The notes beneath the pieces were generated by a model, which searched no databases, was not told where the DNA came from, and was given only the letters and a program-made list of their open reading frames with translations. A program made the translations under genes and the position numbers. Below, piece after piece: positions 36,932 to 45,013 of a stretch of DNA of 64,000 nt (positions are counted from its first letter, which is position 1; every line of letters starts with the position of its first letter). Origin of the DNA: an uncultured Pseudomonadales bacterium (lineage in GTDB: Bacteria; Pseudomonadota; Gammaproteobacteria; Pseudomonadales; Pseudohongiellaceae); assembly GCA_943789335.1 (NCBI GenBank), contig CALSTS010000004.1:124001-188000 (forward strand). Reading direction: 5' to 3'.

Positions 36932-37930
36932 ATGGCAAACCGCAGAGAAAATGATTCGTTTAATATCGCCTTTTTGGATGTGATGTCCTGTGGCTTTGGC
37001 GCAATTATCCTGTTGTTGATGATAACGCGGGTGTCCGCCCCTGTGCCTCTAGAAATATCGGAAGTAAGTAATGAAGGTTCGGTTCTGGATATGCAACGCC
37101 AACTTTTTGAAATTCGGGGCGAAACTAATATTTATAACCGTGAGCTCAATGCCAAGCACGAACAAATTTCCGAATATGAAGACCGCATCGCCCGCTTACG
37201 CAGAGAATTAAGCTCACTTGAAGACCAGTTAAGTAATTCCAGTGATCAATCTTCTGTAAATGCCATCCTCGAAGGTCAGCTGGCGCTGGCTCAGCAAAAC
37301 CTTACTGAAGAAATGCTCAGACTACAGGCCAACCAAGCTGAGCTCACCTTGACTGATTCTGTTGGTGGCGTCCCTGTCGATAGTGAGTATGTTATTTTTA
37401 TTATTGACACCTCAGGCAGTATGTTTAATTTCAGCTGGTCGCGAATGTTAGAAGTGTTTGTCGACACCCTCGATATCTACCCGGAAGTGAAAGGAATCCA
37501 AGTACTTAATGATATGGGGGAATATATGTTTAGCCAGTTTCGCGGTGACTGGATTCCAGATACGCCCGCACGTCGATCAGCCATATTGCAACGCCTACGC
37601 ACCTGGAACCCATTTAGCAATAGTAGCCCCGTAGAAGGTATTACCACCGCCATAAGAACTTTTTATGAGCCCGGGAAAAAAATCAGTATTTATGTCCTCG
37701 GGGATGATTTTTCAGGCAATTCGATCGCCCAGGTAGTCGACACGATAGATCGAATTAATGTGGAAGACGCTGCCGGTAACAGGCTGGTAAGAATTCACGG
37801 CATAGGTTTTCCAGTGCAGTTTTCTCAACCGAGGATGTTTCAGGCTGGCGGCATTCGCTTTGCCTCCTTGATGAGAGAACTAGCAAAACGCAATGGCGGC
37901 ACATTTGTGGGGCTTAACGACTTTTATTAA
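36932..37930 (+). CDS. VWA-domain protein 2 with ExbD/TolR-like N-terminal helix
   Basis: 332 residues, paralogue of the preceding gene. Twelve residues, AFLDVMSCGFGA, are identical in both, with Asp16 at the start of the membrane helix (about 16-32). A coiled coil (about 55-140) leads to a VWA domain with IIDTSGSM (D159, S161, S163) and YVLGDDFSGNS. The two VWA domains are otherwise quite different, so they probably play distinct parts in a heterodimer. It follows its partner by 17 nt. Confidence 0.85.
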   Translation: MANRRENDSFNIAFLDVMSCGFGAIILLLMITRVSAPVPLEISEVSNEGSVLDMQRQLFEIRGETNIYNRELNAKHEQISEYEDRIARLRRELSSLEDQLSNSSDQSSVNAILEGQLALAQQNLTEEMLRLQANQAELTLTDSVGGVPVDSEYVIFIIDTSGSMFNFSWSRMLEVFVDTLDIYPEVKGIQVLNDMGEYMFSQFRGDWIPDTPARRSAILQRLRTWNPFSNSSPVEGITTAIRTFYEPGKKISIYVLGDDFSGNSIAQVVDTIDRINVEDAAGNRLVRIHGIGFPVQFSQPRMFQAGGIRFASLMRELAKRNGGTFVGLNDFY

Positions 37931-38041
37931 ATCTTAATCCAAAACTATTGATGTCTACGTAAACAAGAGTAGTATTGGATTATATTAAATCTGTAACAGT
38001 TGCCTGATCCTGGTGTCTCTGGGTTTAGCAGGTAAAAAATT

Positions 38042-38695
38042 ATGATTGGGAGCACGCACAACCTTAAACATATGTTTAGTAGGTTCAGAATATCTACTCT
38101 TCTATTTTTGTGCTGTGCATTAGTCAGTTGCTCATCCGTTAGCACCATTAATATCGAAGGCTCCTACCCTTCTCCCTTAGTTAGCCAACTGCCCCTTACG
38201 CTTGGCGTCATTTATGACAATGCTTTTAGCGACTACAGCTTTACTGAAGTTGATGAATATTCGGGTGAAGATCAATATATTATTAATAGTGGCGCCTCTC
38301 AGGTTGAGCTTTTCAGCACAATTTTACCGGCTGTTTTTAATCAAGTAATTTATCTAAGCAGTGCTGATGAAGCCTCTGAATACCCCAATCTGGATATAAT
38401 TTTTACCCCCGCAATTGAAGAGTTTCAAATCGGTTTACCCCAAAAAACACGCCTAGACGTTTATGAAATTTGGGTTAAATATAATATGCGCTTAACAGCG
38501 CCAAATGGTAGCTCTATAGCCGACTGGGTAATGACAGCTTATGGTAAAGCACCTCAATCAACTTTTGGTTCAGTCGATGCTGGCGTAAATGAAGCTGCTA
38601 TTGAGGCATTTCGAGATTTAGCGGCTACTTTTTCGCTAGGACTTACTTCAATACCCGAAGTAAATAACTGGTTACAAGTGAATAATGTATTATAG
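38042..38695 (+). CDS. Lipoprotein of unknown function
   Basis: 217 residues with a type II signal peptide: helix ISTLLFLCCALVSC, the lipidated Cys followed by Ser-Ser, which favours outer-membrane sorting. The mature part alternates strands and helices (LPLTLGVIYDNAFSDYSF, then GASQVELFSTILPAVFNQVI) in the style of small envelope lipoproteins such as YajG, but I cannot assign a family. An internal ATG at 38072 is an alternative start. It lies 111 nt after the second VWA gene and may form the downstream part of the same unit. Confidence 0.65.
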   Translation: MIGSTHNLKHMFSRFRISTLLFLCCALVSCSSVSTINIEGSYPSPLVSQLPLTLGVIYDNAFSDYSFTEVDEYSGEDQYIINSGASQVELFSTILPAVFNQVIYLSSADEASEYPNLDIIFTPAIEEFQIGLPQKTRLDVYEIWVKYNMRLTAPNGSSIADWVMTAYGKAPQSTFGSVDAGVNEAAIEAFRDLAATFSLGLTSIPEVNNWLQVNNVL

Positions 38696-38742
38696 CTTCT
38701 GGGCTATAGCTAAATAAACGACAGCGTTAGTCGGAGATAATA

Positions 38743-39423
38743 ATGAATAACAATGATTTTTCAGTAAAAACGGCACTTCAAATATGCCAAGTATTCTTTT
38801 TAATGATCTTAACTGCATGTACTACGACAGAAATTGATCAATTTCGTCAGTCCGATACTGAAATTAGCGCTGATGAAAGTATCGTAATATTAGGCAGGCG
38901 TCAGGGGACCTCTCATGAAACTGAGCTAGACTTTGTCGAATGCGTTGGAGATGTAGTCGCCTCTGGTAATGACGGCATAAATGTCATCCCTGAAGAAACC
39001 TTTCTTGACGAAATGTTTCCATTCTTTGAGCCTAGAACGGCACCTATGCGAACCGATCATCTTGAACAATTAATGGCGCAAGATATTGCCGCTGAAAAAC
39101 TTGAAGATTTTGGCGTTGAGTATATTGTTTGGTTAGATGGCCTGACTCAGCGTTCTGGTGAAACTGGCTCTATTTCTTGTGCTGTTGGCCCTGGAGGCGG
39201 AGGCTGTTTTGGTTTTGGCACCTGGACCGACGATTCAAATTTTGAAGCAGAAATATGGGACATGGACACATTGACCAGTGCCGGCGCCATCAGTGCTGAT
39301 GCTAATGGTCAGTCCTATCTTCCCGCCATATTCTTGCCAATACCTCTATTGGCCAGAGTTGAATCAAATGTCTGTAGTGGTATGGGCGAACAACTAAAAT
39401 CCTTTCTCAATGGTAGTGTTTAA
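38743..39423 (+). CDS. Lipoprotein of unknown function
   Basis: 226 residues. A lipobox is visible in VFFLMILTACTT, so the mature protein starts at that Cys. Two halves can be seen: an acidic first part (DESIVILGRRQGTSHETELD) and a second with a Gly/Cys-rich loop CAVGPGGGGCFGFGTW and VECVGDVVAS; the four Cys may form disulfides in the periplasm. No family is recognised. It sits 47 nt after another lipoprotein gene. Confidence 0.65.
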   Translation: MNNNDFSVKTALQICQVFFLMILTACTTTEIDQFRQSDTEISADESIVILGRRQGTSHETELDFVECVGDVVASGNDGINVIPEETFLDEMFPFFEPRTAPMRTDHLEQLMAQDIAAEKLEDFGVEYIVWLDGLTQRSGETGSISCAVGPGGGGCFGFGTWTDDSNFEAEIWDMDTLTSAGAISADANGQSYLPAIFLPIPLLARVESNVCSGMGEQLKSFLNGSV

Positions 39424-39485
39424 AAAAGACTTAATGACTGCCAGTTTAAGCCCAGATTAAGCTTTCTTGCAGTATTCTTGTGATC

Positions 39486-40934
39486 ATGAAAAATAGTCTA
39501 CTCAAGCAAAATTATTCCCTAAAAAATTGCATACTTTCGTTATGCGGTCTTTGTTTTCTTAGTTCGTGCGCGGTAAATCCGACTGGTGGCATTGACTTCG
39601 TTACTATGAGCGAAAGCCGAGAAATAGAACTCGGCGCTGAAATGCACCAGCAAATTTTGCAAGAAAACCCTGTTTATCAAGACCAACAGCTACAAGAATA
39701 TGTAAATGAAATTGGTCAAAAACTTGCCGCAGAGTCTCATCGCCCAGACATTGAGTATTCATTTACGGTCATAGATAGCCCAGACATCAATGCCTTTGCC
39801 TTGCCTGGAGGGTTTATTTATATCAATCGTGGCTTGATGCTGTATTTAAACAGCGAAGATCAACTTGCTGCTGTCTTGGGACACGAAATTGGACATGTCA
39901 CAGCTCGCCACTCTGTAAGGCAACAGGCTGCTAGTCAATCAAATAGTGTGTTAGCAGGCGTGTTAGTAGTCGCTACGGGCGTTAGCTCTCTCGGCGAAAC
40001 TTCTTCTTTATTAGGGGGTGCTTTACTGAGCGGCTATGGTCGGGATATGGAACTTGAATCTGATGGTTTAGGTGCAGAGTATCTGGCAAATGCCGGATAC
40101 GACCCTTTAGCAATGGTAGATGTTATTGGCGTATTAAAAAATCATGAAGATTTTACCAAACGCACCTCATCAGGAGGCGTCAGCTATCATGGCGTGTTTG
40201 CTACTCATCCACGTAACGACACTCGCTTACAGGAAGTTGTTGGAAGGGCTAATGAGCTAGCTGAAGAAAATGATTCCACAATTGATCCTCAAGTCTTTAG
40301 AGAAAGAATGGACGGCCTGGCACTTGGCGCTAGTACGCAAATGGCAGGCAGTGATGCTCGCAATCGTTATTACCAGACCTTATTAAATTATACGCTGGTA
40401 TTCCCAGATGGCTGGTCGTGGAGTGATACCACCACAACCTTAAATGCTAATTCAGCAGAAGATGCTCTTAGCTTTAATATTGGTGTGCAGCGATTGCAGG
40501 CCTTTAAAGAACCGCGCTTATTCATGCAAGACGATTTGGGTTTGGCAGGCTTACAGAAAACAGAAAGCCTCAGCCAATTTGGCTTACAAGGTTATACAGG
40601 TGTTAACCCTGCTGATAATACCCGAATGGCAGTCGTTTATTACGGACCCCGTGCTTTCATTATGACTGGTGCAGAAGCGAGCGGAAATTTAAGTGCCGAA
40701 AACGACAACATCTTACTAGAGGCTATTAGGAGTTTTCGCCCAATCGCTGCTAATGAGCGCAACATAGCTGACCCCATTAGCATTGTATACGTACGTTCTG
40801 ATGGAAAAACCTACGCCCAGTTAGCGGCAGAAAATCCTTTTGATCCAAATGCAGAAGATCTATTGCGCTTATACAATAGCGACTACCCAAGGGGCGAACC
40901 GGCCATCGGCGAATGGATTAAAATCGTCCGTTAA
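39486..40934 (+). CDS. M48 family metalloprotease lipoprotein (BepA-like)
   Basis: Zinc protease of the BepA/LoiP type, acting in the periplasm on outer-membrane proteins. From the ATG at 39486 (a GTG two codons earlier is possible) comes the signal ILSLCGLCFLSSC with the lipidated Cys. The catalytic helix is VLGHEIGHVTARHS (HExxH) and the third ligand lies in ELESDGLGAEYLANAGYDP. A C-terminal LysM-like segment (KTYAQLAAENPF ... EWIKIV) closes the protein at 482 residues, where E. coli BepA instead carries TPR repeats. As the last gene of the plus-strand envelope set, it may serve quality control for that system. Confidence 0.88.
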   Translation: MKNSLLKQNYSLKNCILSLCGLCFLSSCAVNPTGGIDFVTMSESREIELGAEMHQQILQENPVYQDQQLQEYVNEIGQKLAAESHRPDIEYSFTVIDSPDINAFALPGGFIYINRGLMLYLNSEDQLAAVLGHEIGHVTARHSVRQQAASQSNSVLAGVLVVATGVSSLGETSSLLGGALLSGYGRDMELESDGLGAEYLANAGYDPLAMVDVIGVLKNHEDFTKRTSSGGVSYHGVFATHPRNDTRLQEVVGRANELAEENDSTIDPQVFRERMDGLALGASTQMAGSDARNRYYQTLLNYTLVFPDGWSWSDTTTTLNANSAEDALSFNIGVQRLQAFKEPRLFMQDDLGLAGLQKTESLSQFGLQGYTGVNPADNTRMAVVYYGPRAFIMTGAEASGNLSAENDNILLEAIRSFRPIAANERNIADPISIVYVRSDGKTYAQLAAENPFDPNAEDLLRLYNSDYPRGEPAIGEWIKIVR

Positions 40935-40956
40935 GCTTCTTTTCTTCTTCAAAGCT

Positions 40957-41457
40957 TTATAACTCTCCTTCTCTTTGGAAAAGATGATAAAGCTGATCAT
41001 AGAAAGGATCGTGAATAACACCTTCTGTTGGTGTTTCTGGTTTGAAAGCTCTATGACAGCCCAAGCATGAATCCAGTAATTCATCACCAGCATTTTCAAG
41101 TAAGGTTTTATCTTGTAAGCGTGCAGCATTCAGGGCTTTCATCGCGGCATTGCTCATATCCATAGAGTAGCCTAACCATTGTGGAGATAAGGGCCAGGTA
41201 TTATCAAGCTCCCCAGTTCCTCCTAATGTTATCAATGGCCCTGCTGCTGCCAACTGAATTGAATAATATTCAATGGCTAACCATTCTTCTTCAAGCATCC
41301 TGTCCTCAAGCGCAGCATAATCCCAAATATAGTGAGCTGAATGGTCAATCATTGTGACCATTAAGGCATTGACGCTTACTGGCACAGGAAAATCTTGATT
41401 TTCTGCAGCCCCAGCAGATTTACCTGATGCCATGCTTAAAGCAATAAGAGCTAGCAC
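40957..41457 (-). CDS. Exported CxxCH heme-binding (cytochrome c'-like) protein, start unclear
   Basis: Helical protein with one C-terminal heme motif CLGCHRAF. The GTG at 41457 leaves only half a signal sequence (LALIALSMASGKSAGAAE). In the same frame upstream, residues KITPLGLSAFYFLV would complete a normal signal peptide, but there is no ATG, GTG or TTG; an ATT at 41491-41493 stands where a start would fit. Homologous in layout to the lipoprotein at 44055: an Asp-Ala-Ile-Trp stretch, then WLAIEYYSIQLAAAG, a Trp, then a heme helix. Confidence 0.7.
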   Translation of the reverse strand: MLALIALSMASGKSAGAAENQDFPVPVSVNALMVTMIDHSAHYIWDYAALEDRMLEEEWLAIEYYSIQLAAAGPLITLGGTGELDNTWPLSPQWLGYSMDMSNAAMKALNAARLQDKTLLENAGDELLDSCLGCHRAFKPETPTEGVIHDPFYDQLYHLFQREGEL

Positions 41458-41671
41458 TAAAAATAAAAAGCTGACAGACCAAGCGGCGTAATTTTTCTTG
41501 AGTGAGTTTATTCAATTCTCCTAATATTATTATTCAGTTTACAAGTATCCCACTGACAACAACAGCCATTTTGATCCACGTCAAAATCTTTACCGTGTAT
41601 ATTTCATTTAGATTTTTCCATCCTTTGCTAAAGCTGCTTATAATCGGATTAATCAAAACAGAGGTTAGCTT

Positions 41672-41956
41672 ATGCATGAATGTCCACACTGCCATCAGGA
41701 AAGTATTAGTACCTTGCAAAAGCTGCTTGCTATATCGCCTATGCGAGTATGCTGCTTTGCCTGTCAACAATATTCACATATTCATAACACTTATGCACTT
41801 GTAGCCCTAACAGTTTGGATAGTCATGACCTGGTTGTTGATTGCTCTTGCCTATTGGTTTCAAATGTCTTTTTTGTTGCTTGGGTCAATTCCCGCTATGG
41901 TTATAGCTGTTGACCGCTACCTAATAAAAGCGCCTCTATCAAAAGTGCAGGTTTAA
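41672..41956 (+). CDS. Small zinc-ribbon membrane protein
   Basis: 94 residues. An N-terminal treble of cysteines (MHECPHCHQES and MRVCCFACQQ) forms a likely zinc ribbon, followed by two membrane helices (ALVALTVWIVMTWLLIALAYWF and FLLLGSIPAMVIAVDRYLI). The pattern recalls the DUF983-type small proteins, without a firm match. It ends 4 nt before ubiX and is probably cotranscribed with it. Function unknown. Confidence 0.65.
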   Translation: MHECPHCHQESISTLQKLLAISPMRVCCFACQQYSHIHNTYALVALTVWIVMTWLLIALAYWFQMSFLLLGSIPAMVIAVDRYLIKAPLSKVQV

Positions 41957-41960
41957 GATT

Positions 41961-42530
41961 ATGGATAAACAAACTAAACGTCTTATTGTCGGAATCAGTG
42001 GGGCATCTGGTATTGCCTACGGGATTGAATGCTTAAAACTATTAAAGCTAGCGGGTATAGAGTCACACCTTATTGTCAGCAAAGCAGCTTTACAAACTCT
42101 CAAACATGAAAGTTCGTTAAGTTATGAAGCACTTAAAGCACTTGCAGATGTGCATTATTCCAACAATGACATTGGTGCCACGATTGCTAGTGGCAGTTTT
42201 AAAACAATGGGCATGATTATTGTTCCTTGTTCTATTCGTACAATGTCCGAAATTGCCTCCGGATTTAGCGCATCTCTTTTGAGCCGCGCTGCAGATGTGG
42301 TACTTAAAGAGCGCCGGCGTCTAGTGCTAATGGTTAGAGAAGCCCCGCTACATGCTGGTCACCTGCAAAGCATGCTGGACATAACCAATATGGGTGGGAT
42401 TATAATGCCGCCAGTCCCCGCATTTTATTCTGCGCCGGAAAGCATTGAAGATATTGTCTCGCAAACAGTTGCTAGGGCATTAGACCTGTTCGAAATAGAT
42501 TGTGATATTTTAAAACGTTGGGAAGGCTAG
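41961..42530 (+). CDS. ubiX: Flavin prenyltransferase UbiX
   Basis: Makes prenylated FMN, the cofactor of the UbiD decarboxylase in ubiquinone synthesis. The 189-residue protein has the flavin-binding start IVGISGASGIAYGIECLKLL, GSFKTMGMIIVPCSIRTMSEIA, RAADVVLKERRRLVLMVREAPLH and NMGGIIMPPVPAFYSAPES. Length and motifs are those of E. coli UbiX. ubiD is not in the window. A strong terminator follows 36 nt downstream. Confidence 0.96.
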   Translation: MDKQTKRLIVGISGASGIAYGIECLKLLKLAGIESHLIVSKAALQTLKHESSLSYEALKALADVHYSNNDIGATIASGSFKTMGMIIVPCSIRTMSEIASGFSASLLSRAADVVLKERRRLVLMVREAPLHAGHLQSMLDITNMGGIIMPPVPAFYSAPESIEDIVSQTVARALDLFEIDCDILKRWEG

Positions 42531-42566
42531 CTGAATTAAAACAGTATGAATTGTTTTTGTGAAAAC

Positions 42567-42597
42567 AAAACACCCGCCAAAAGGCGGGTGTTTTTTA
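42567..42597. terminator. Bidirectional intrinsic terminator between ubiX and rpmG
   Basis: Perfect hairpin: aaaacacccgcc at 42567-42578, four-base loop, ggcgggtgtttt at 42583-42594, followed by TTT on the plus strand and flanked by A-runs, so it is T-rich on both strands. It ends ubiX (plus) and rpmG (minus), which converge here. Confidence 0.95.
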
Positions 42598-42624
42598 TTC
42601 GAGTAATTATTTTTTGATTGAGTT

Positions 42625-42780
42625 TTATTTAATTTTTGCTTCTGTATAAATCACATGCTTACGCACAACAGGATCATATTTTTTAACTTCCATTTTGTCC
42701 GGCATATTACGTTTGTTTTTATCGGTAGTATAAAAGTGGCCCGTTTTAGCACTCGATACTAATCTAATTTTGTCTCTCAT
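42625..42780 (-). CDS. rpmG: 50S ribosomal protein L33
   Basis: 51-residue large-subunit protein: [38 protein letters not shown] and [12 protein letters not shown]. This is the zinc-free form of L33, without the Cys pairs. It lies 55 nt after rpmB, the classical rpmB-rpmG operon, and ends at the bidirectional terminator. Confidence 0.96.
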   Translation of the reverse strand: MRDKIRLVSSAKTGHFYTTDKNKRNMPDKMEVKKYDPVVRKHVIYTEAKIK

Positions 42781-42835
42781 CAGGATATTCCTATTTTTTA
42801 CTCAATGCTGAACTAAATTTTTCGTTTGTAATTGC

Positions 42836-43072
42836 CTAAACTTTCACGCCATTCCCACGAATGTCCGCCAATACTGAATCAATACCAAGCTTATCAATAA
42901 TACGCATACCCTTACTCGATAAGCGCAATTTAACAAATCGCTTCTCGGACTCTACCCAAAATCTATGAGTATGCAGATTTGGAATAAAACGACGGCGCGT
43001 GCGGTTCTTGGCATGGGATACATTATTGCCTGATTGTGGTCTTTTACCTGTAACCATACACACTCTAGCCAT
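42836..43072 (-). CDS. rpmB: 50S ribosomal protein L28
   Basis: 78-residue large-subunit protein starting [20 protein letters not shown], then [20 protein letters not shown] and [15 protein letters not shown], typical of proteobacterial L28. First gene of rpmB-rpmG, with a good promoter 75-103 nt upstream. Confidence 0.97.
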   Translation of the reverse strand: MARVCMVTGKRPQSGNNVSHAKNRTRRRFIPNLHTHRFWVESEKRFVKLRLSSKGMRIIDKLGIDSVLADIRGNGVKV

Positions 43073-43146
43073 TACTCTTGCCTCTGTCTTGCTAAAAACA
43101 CCCTAAAAAGGAGTGCTTTGAATTCTGTGAAAAAAAAGAGCTGCGA

Positions 43147-43175
43147 TTTATATCAAAACAGCCTTTTAATAGCAA
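43147..43175 (-). promoter_or_regulatory. Promoter of rpmB-rpmG
   Basis: On the minus strand TTGCTA (43170-43175) and TATAAA (43147-43152) are separated by exactly 17 nt. Both match sigma-70 boxes well (4/6 and 5/6) and lie upstream of rpmB with no other gene between. Confidence 0.6.
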
Positions 43176-43221
43176 GGATTATGTAGTGTTATGGGGCATA
43201 TCAACGCTTGAATTTCAGACT

Positions 43222-43896
43222 CTAGAGCCAGCCTCTTTCCGCCATGGAAGTGACTGCTCCGTCTCCAACCACTAGATGATCCAGAGTTTTAATATCAACT
43301 AAATCCAGTGCGGATTTCAAACGGCGGGTAATTGCAATATCTGCTTCACTAGGCTCGGCTACCCCAGAGGGGTGGTTATGCGCAAAAATAAGTGCTGTTG
43401 CATTATGATAAAAAGCCCGACTAAGCACTTCCCGCGGATAAACGGCAGCACTATCAATCGAGCCTTGAAACAATTCTTCCTGCGCAATTACGCGATGCTG
43501 TGAATCCAAAAACAGACATAAGAAAACTTCTCGGTGACATGCTCGTAGTTTGCTTTTGACATAGAGCCGGCTAAGCCTAACACTAGTTAAAGTATCTTCT
43601 CTTTGCAGGTTTTCTAACAAATGACGCTGAGCCAGCTCCTGGACTGCCTGTAATTGGGCATATTTACAAGGTCCAAGACCTCGCTGCAAACAAAACTCAC
43701 TTAATCCGGACTCTAATATTCCTCTTAATCCGCCAAAATGCTTCAATAAAGACCTCGCTAAATCTAGGGCTGACACACCTTTAACGCCAGTTCGGAGGAA
43801 TATAGCCAATAATTCCGCATCGCTAAGATAAGCCGCCCCTTTCGTTAGAAGTTTTTCCCTGGGGCGTTCCTGCTCAGGCCAATCTCTGATAGTCAC
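43222..43896 (-). CDS. radC: RadC/JAB-domain protein
   Basis: 224 residues. An N-terminal helix-hairpin-helix region ([31 protein letters not shown]) precedes a JAB/MPN metallo-domain with [31 protein letters not shown] (HxHP plus Asp) and DHLVVGD. Its true role is uncertain despite the old link to DNA repair. Position between rpmB and coaBC is common in gammaproteobacteria. Confidence 0.92.
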   Translation of the reverse strand: MTIRDWPEQERPREKLLTKGAAYLSDAELLAIFLRTGVKGVSALDLARSLLKHFGGLRGILESGLSEFCLQRGLGPCKYAQLQAVQELAQRHLLENLQREDTLTSVRLSRLYVKSKLRACHREVFLCLFLDSQHRVIAQEELFQGSIDSAAVYPREVLSRAFYHNATALIFAHNHPSGVAEPSEADIAITRRLKSALDLVDIKTLDHLVVGDGAVTSMAERGWL

Positions 43897-44054
43897 CTGC
43901 TAATCTTCCCTGATTGCTGCAATCTTAGAACTCTAGCGCTGATTCAATATAGTTTAGCTTTTCATAGATTGAAAATTTATTAATTAAGTTCAATTAACAT
44001 TTCATCATAGATGAATTAGGCTTTTTAGCATTACCTCTACTATTGGTTTACTTA

Positions 44055-44696
44055 TTATGGGCTCGTTCGCAGTTCAGGCCGATACCAATATTGTTGATGG
44101 CAGGCTGTGCATGCGTTATCAACTGAACCTCCAGCTTCTGTGTAGGCATCTAAATCTCTTGCGTCAATTGCATTAATAACATTTAGAGTCGCTAGTTGCA
44201 GCCCTTGGGAATAAGCAACCCATGACGCCCTGTCTTGCCGTAACTTCTCTTCAACTTCGAAAGGCTCATATTCTGCATCAGGGTAAGGGGTGGTTGAGCC
44301 TGGAGGGGCTACGCGCCGTCCTGGAATCATTAAAGAATTTGCTCCCTCAATAATTCCTATAGCGCTCTTGCGTAAAAGATTCCAGTCTTCATCAGTTTCG
44401 GGCACGCGTTCAATTATCCCTTCATCAAGAGAGGCCTCATAACTCATCGCTTCCCAAATAGTGTCTGCATTAGGATCAATAAATGTATTCATAACATCAC
44501 GAATAGTCATTTGAGTATTAAATTCTGAATATAGAGATCTTTCTTCAGAGCCCATTCCTTCTGAATTGACTCCTGCAGAACTAAGCCCTTCTTGCGGAAA
44601 TTCACTCACCACCGCCACTTGCTCTTCCTGAGCGCATGACTGAATCAAGATAATTGGAACAATTATTAATAAGGCACTGCTAATGACTGATTTCAT
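44055..44696 (-). CDS. CxxCH heme-binding lipoprotein (cytochrome c'-like)
   Basis: 213 residues. The signal LLIIVPIILIQSC gives a lipidated Cys followed by Ala-Gln-Glu. A helical bundle follows, with DVMNTFIDPNADTIWEAMSY, EDWNLLRKSAIGIIEGANSL and the heme motif NACTACHQQYWYRP close to the C terminus. Layout and key residues parallel the exported protein at 40957, so the two are diverged paralogues. Such c'-like domains bind heme and may sense or detoxify small gases, but the function is not known here. Confidence 0.75.
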   Translation of the reverse strand: MKSVISSALLIIVPIILIQSCAQEEQVAVVSEFPQEGLSSAGVNSEGMGSEERSLYSEFNTQMTIRDVMNTFIDPNADTIWEAMSYEASLDEGIIERVPETDEDWNLLRKSAIGIIEGANSLMIPGRRVAPPGSTTPYPDAEYEPFEVEEKLRQDRASWVAYSQGLQLATLNVINAIDARDLDAYTEAGGSVDNACTACHQQYWYRPELRTSP

Positions 44697-45013
44697 ACTG
44701 GCCTCCTGAGGCTGCTCTGTTTAAATAGCTTGGCCAACTTCCAAGCCCTGTGCCTCCAATAGTAAACCCATTTATTTAACCAAAGTGATATTAACGGGTT
44801 GTGAACAGTTTACGACTGTTAAAGAATCGTTAATATTTTATTATTTCAAGCTGCTTACAGCCTTCTTACTACCCTCCCCCTAAGTTAGCCTGCTACTAAT
44901 AATCTGATTTGGCCTTTATAGTGGCAAAATTGAATAATAGATAACTTACTGCTAGGCTTTCCCGACTCTTGGGCATGTCAATAATTCATGCCAATAACTC
45001 ATGCCTAATAAAT
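44697..45013. other. Intergenic gap between divergent genes
   Basis: 317 nt between the heme-binding lipoprotein gene and coaBC. It is AT-rich and must hold promoters for both directions. No gene, strong hairpin or repeat is seen; the ATG codons at 44969-45000 are in frame with coaBC but lack family support. Confidence 0.5.

Noticed and set aside
33710..37930. Zorya-type defence system
   Set aside because: Only the MotA-like channel is shared. No ZorB peptidoglycan-binding subunit, ZorC/ZorD helicase or nuclease is present.
43073..43140. Hairpin in the rpmB leader as a ribosomal-protein attenuator
   Set aside because: The arms pair poorly and no L28/L33 leader motif is known to me for this position.
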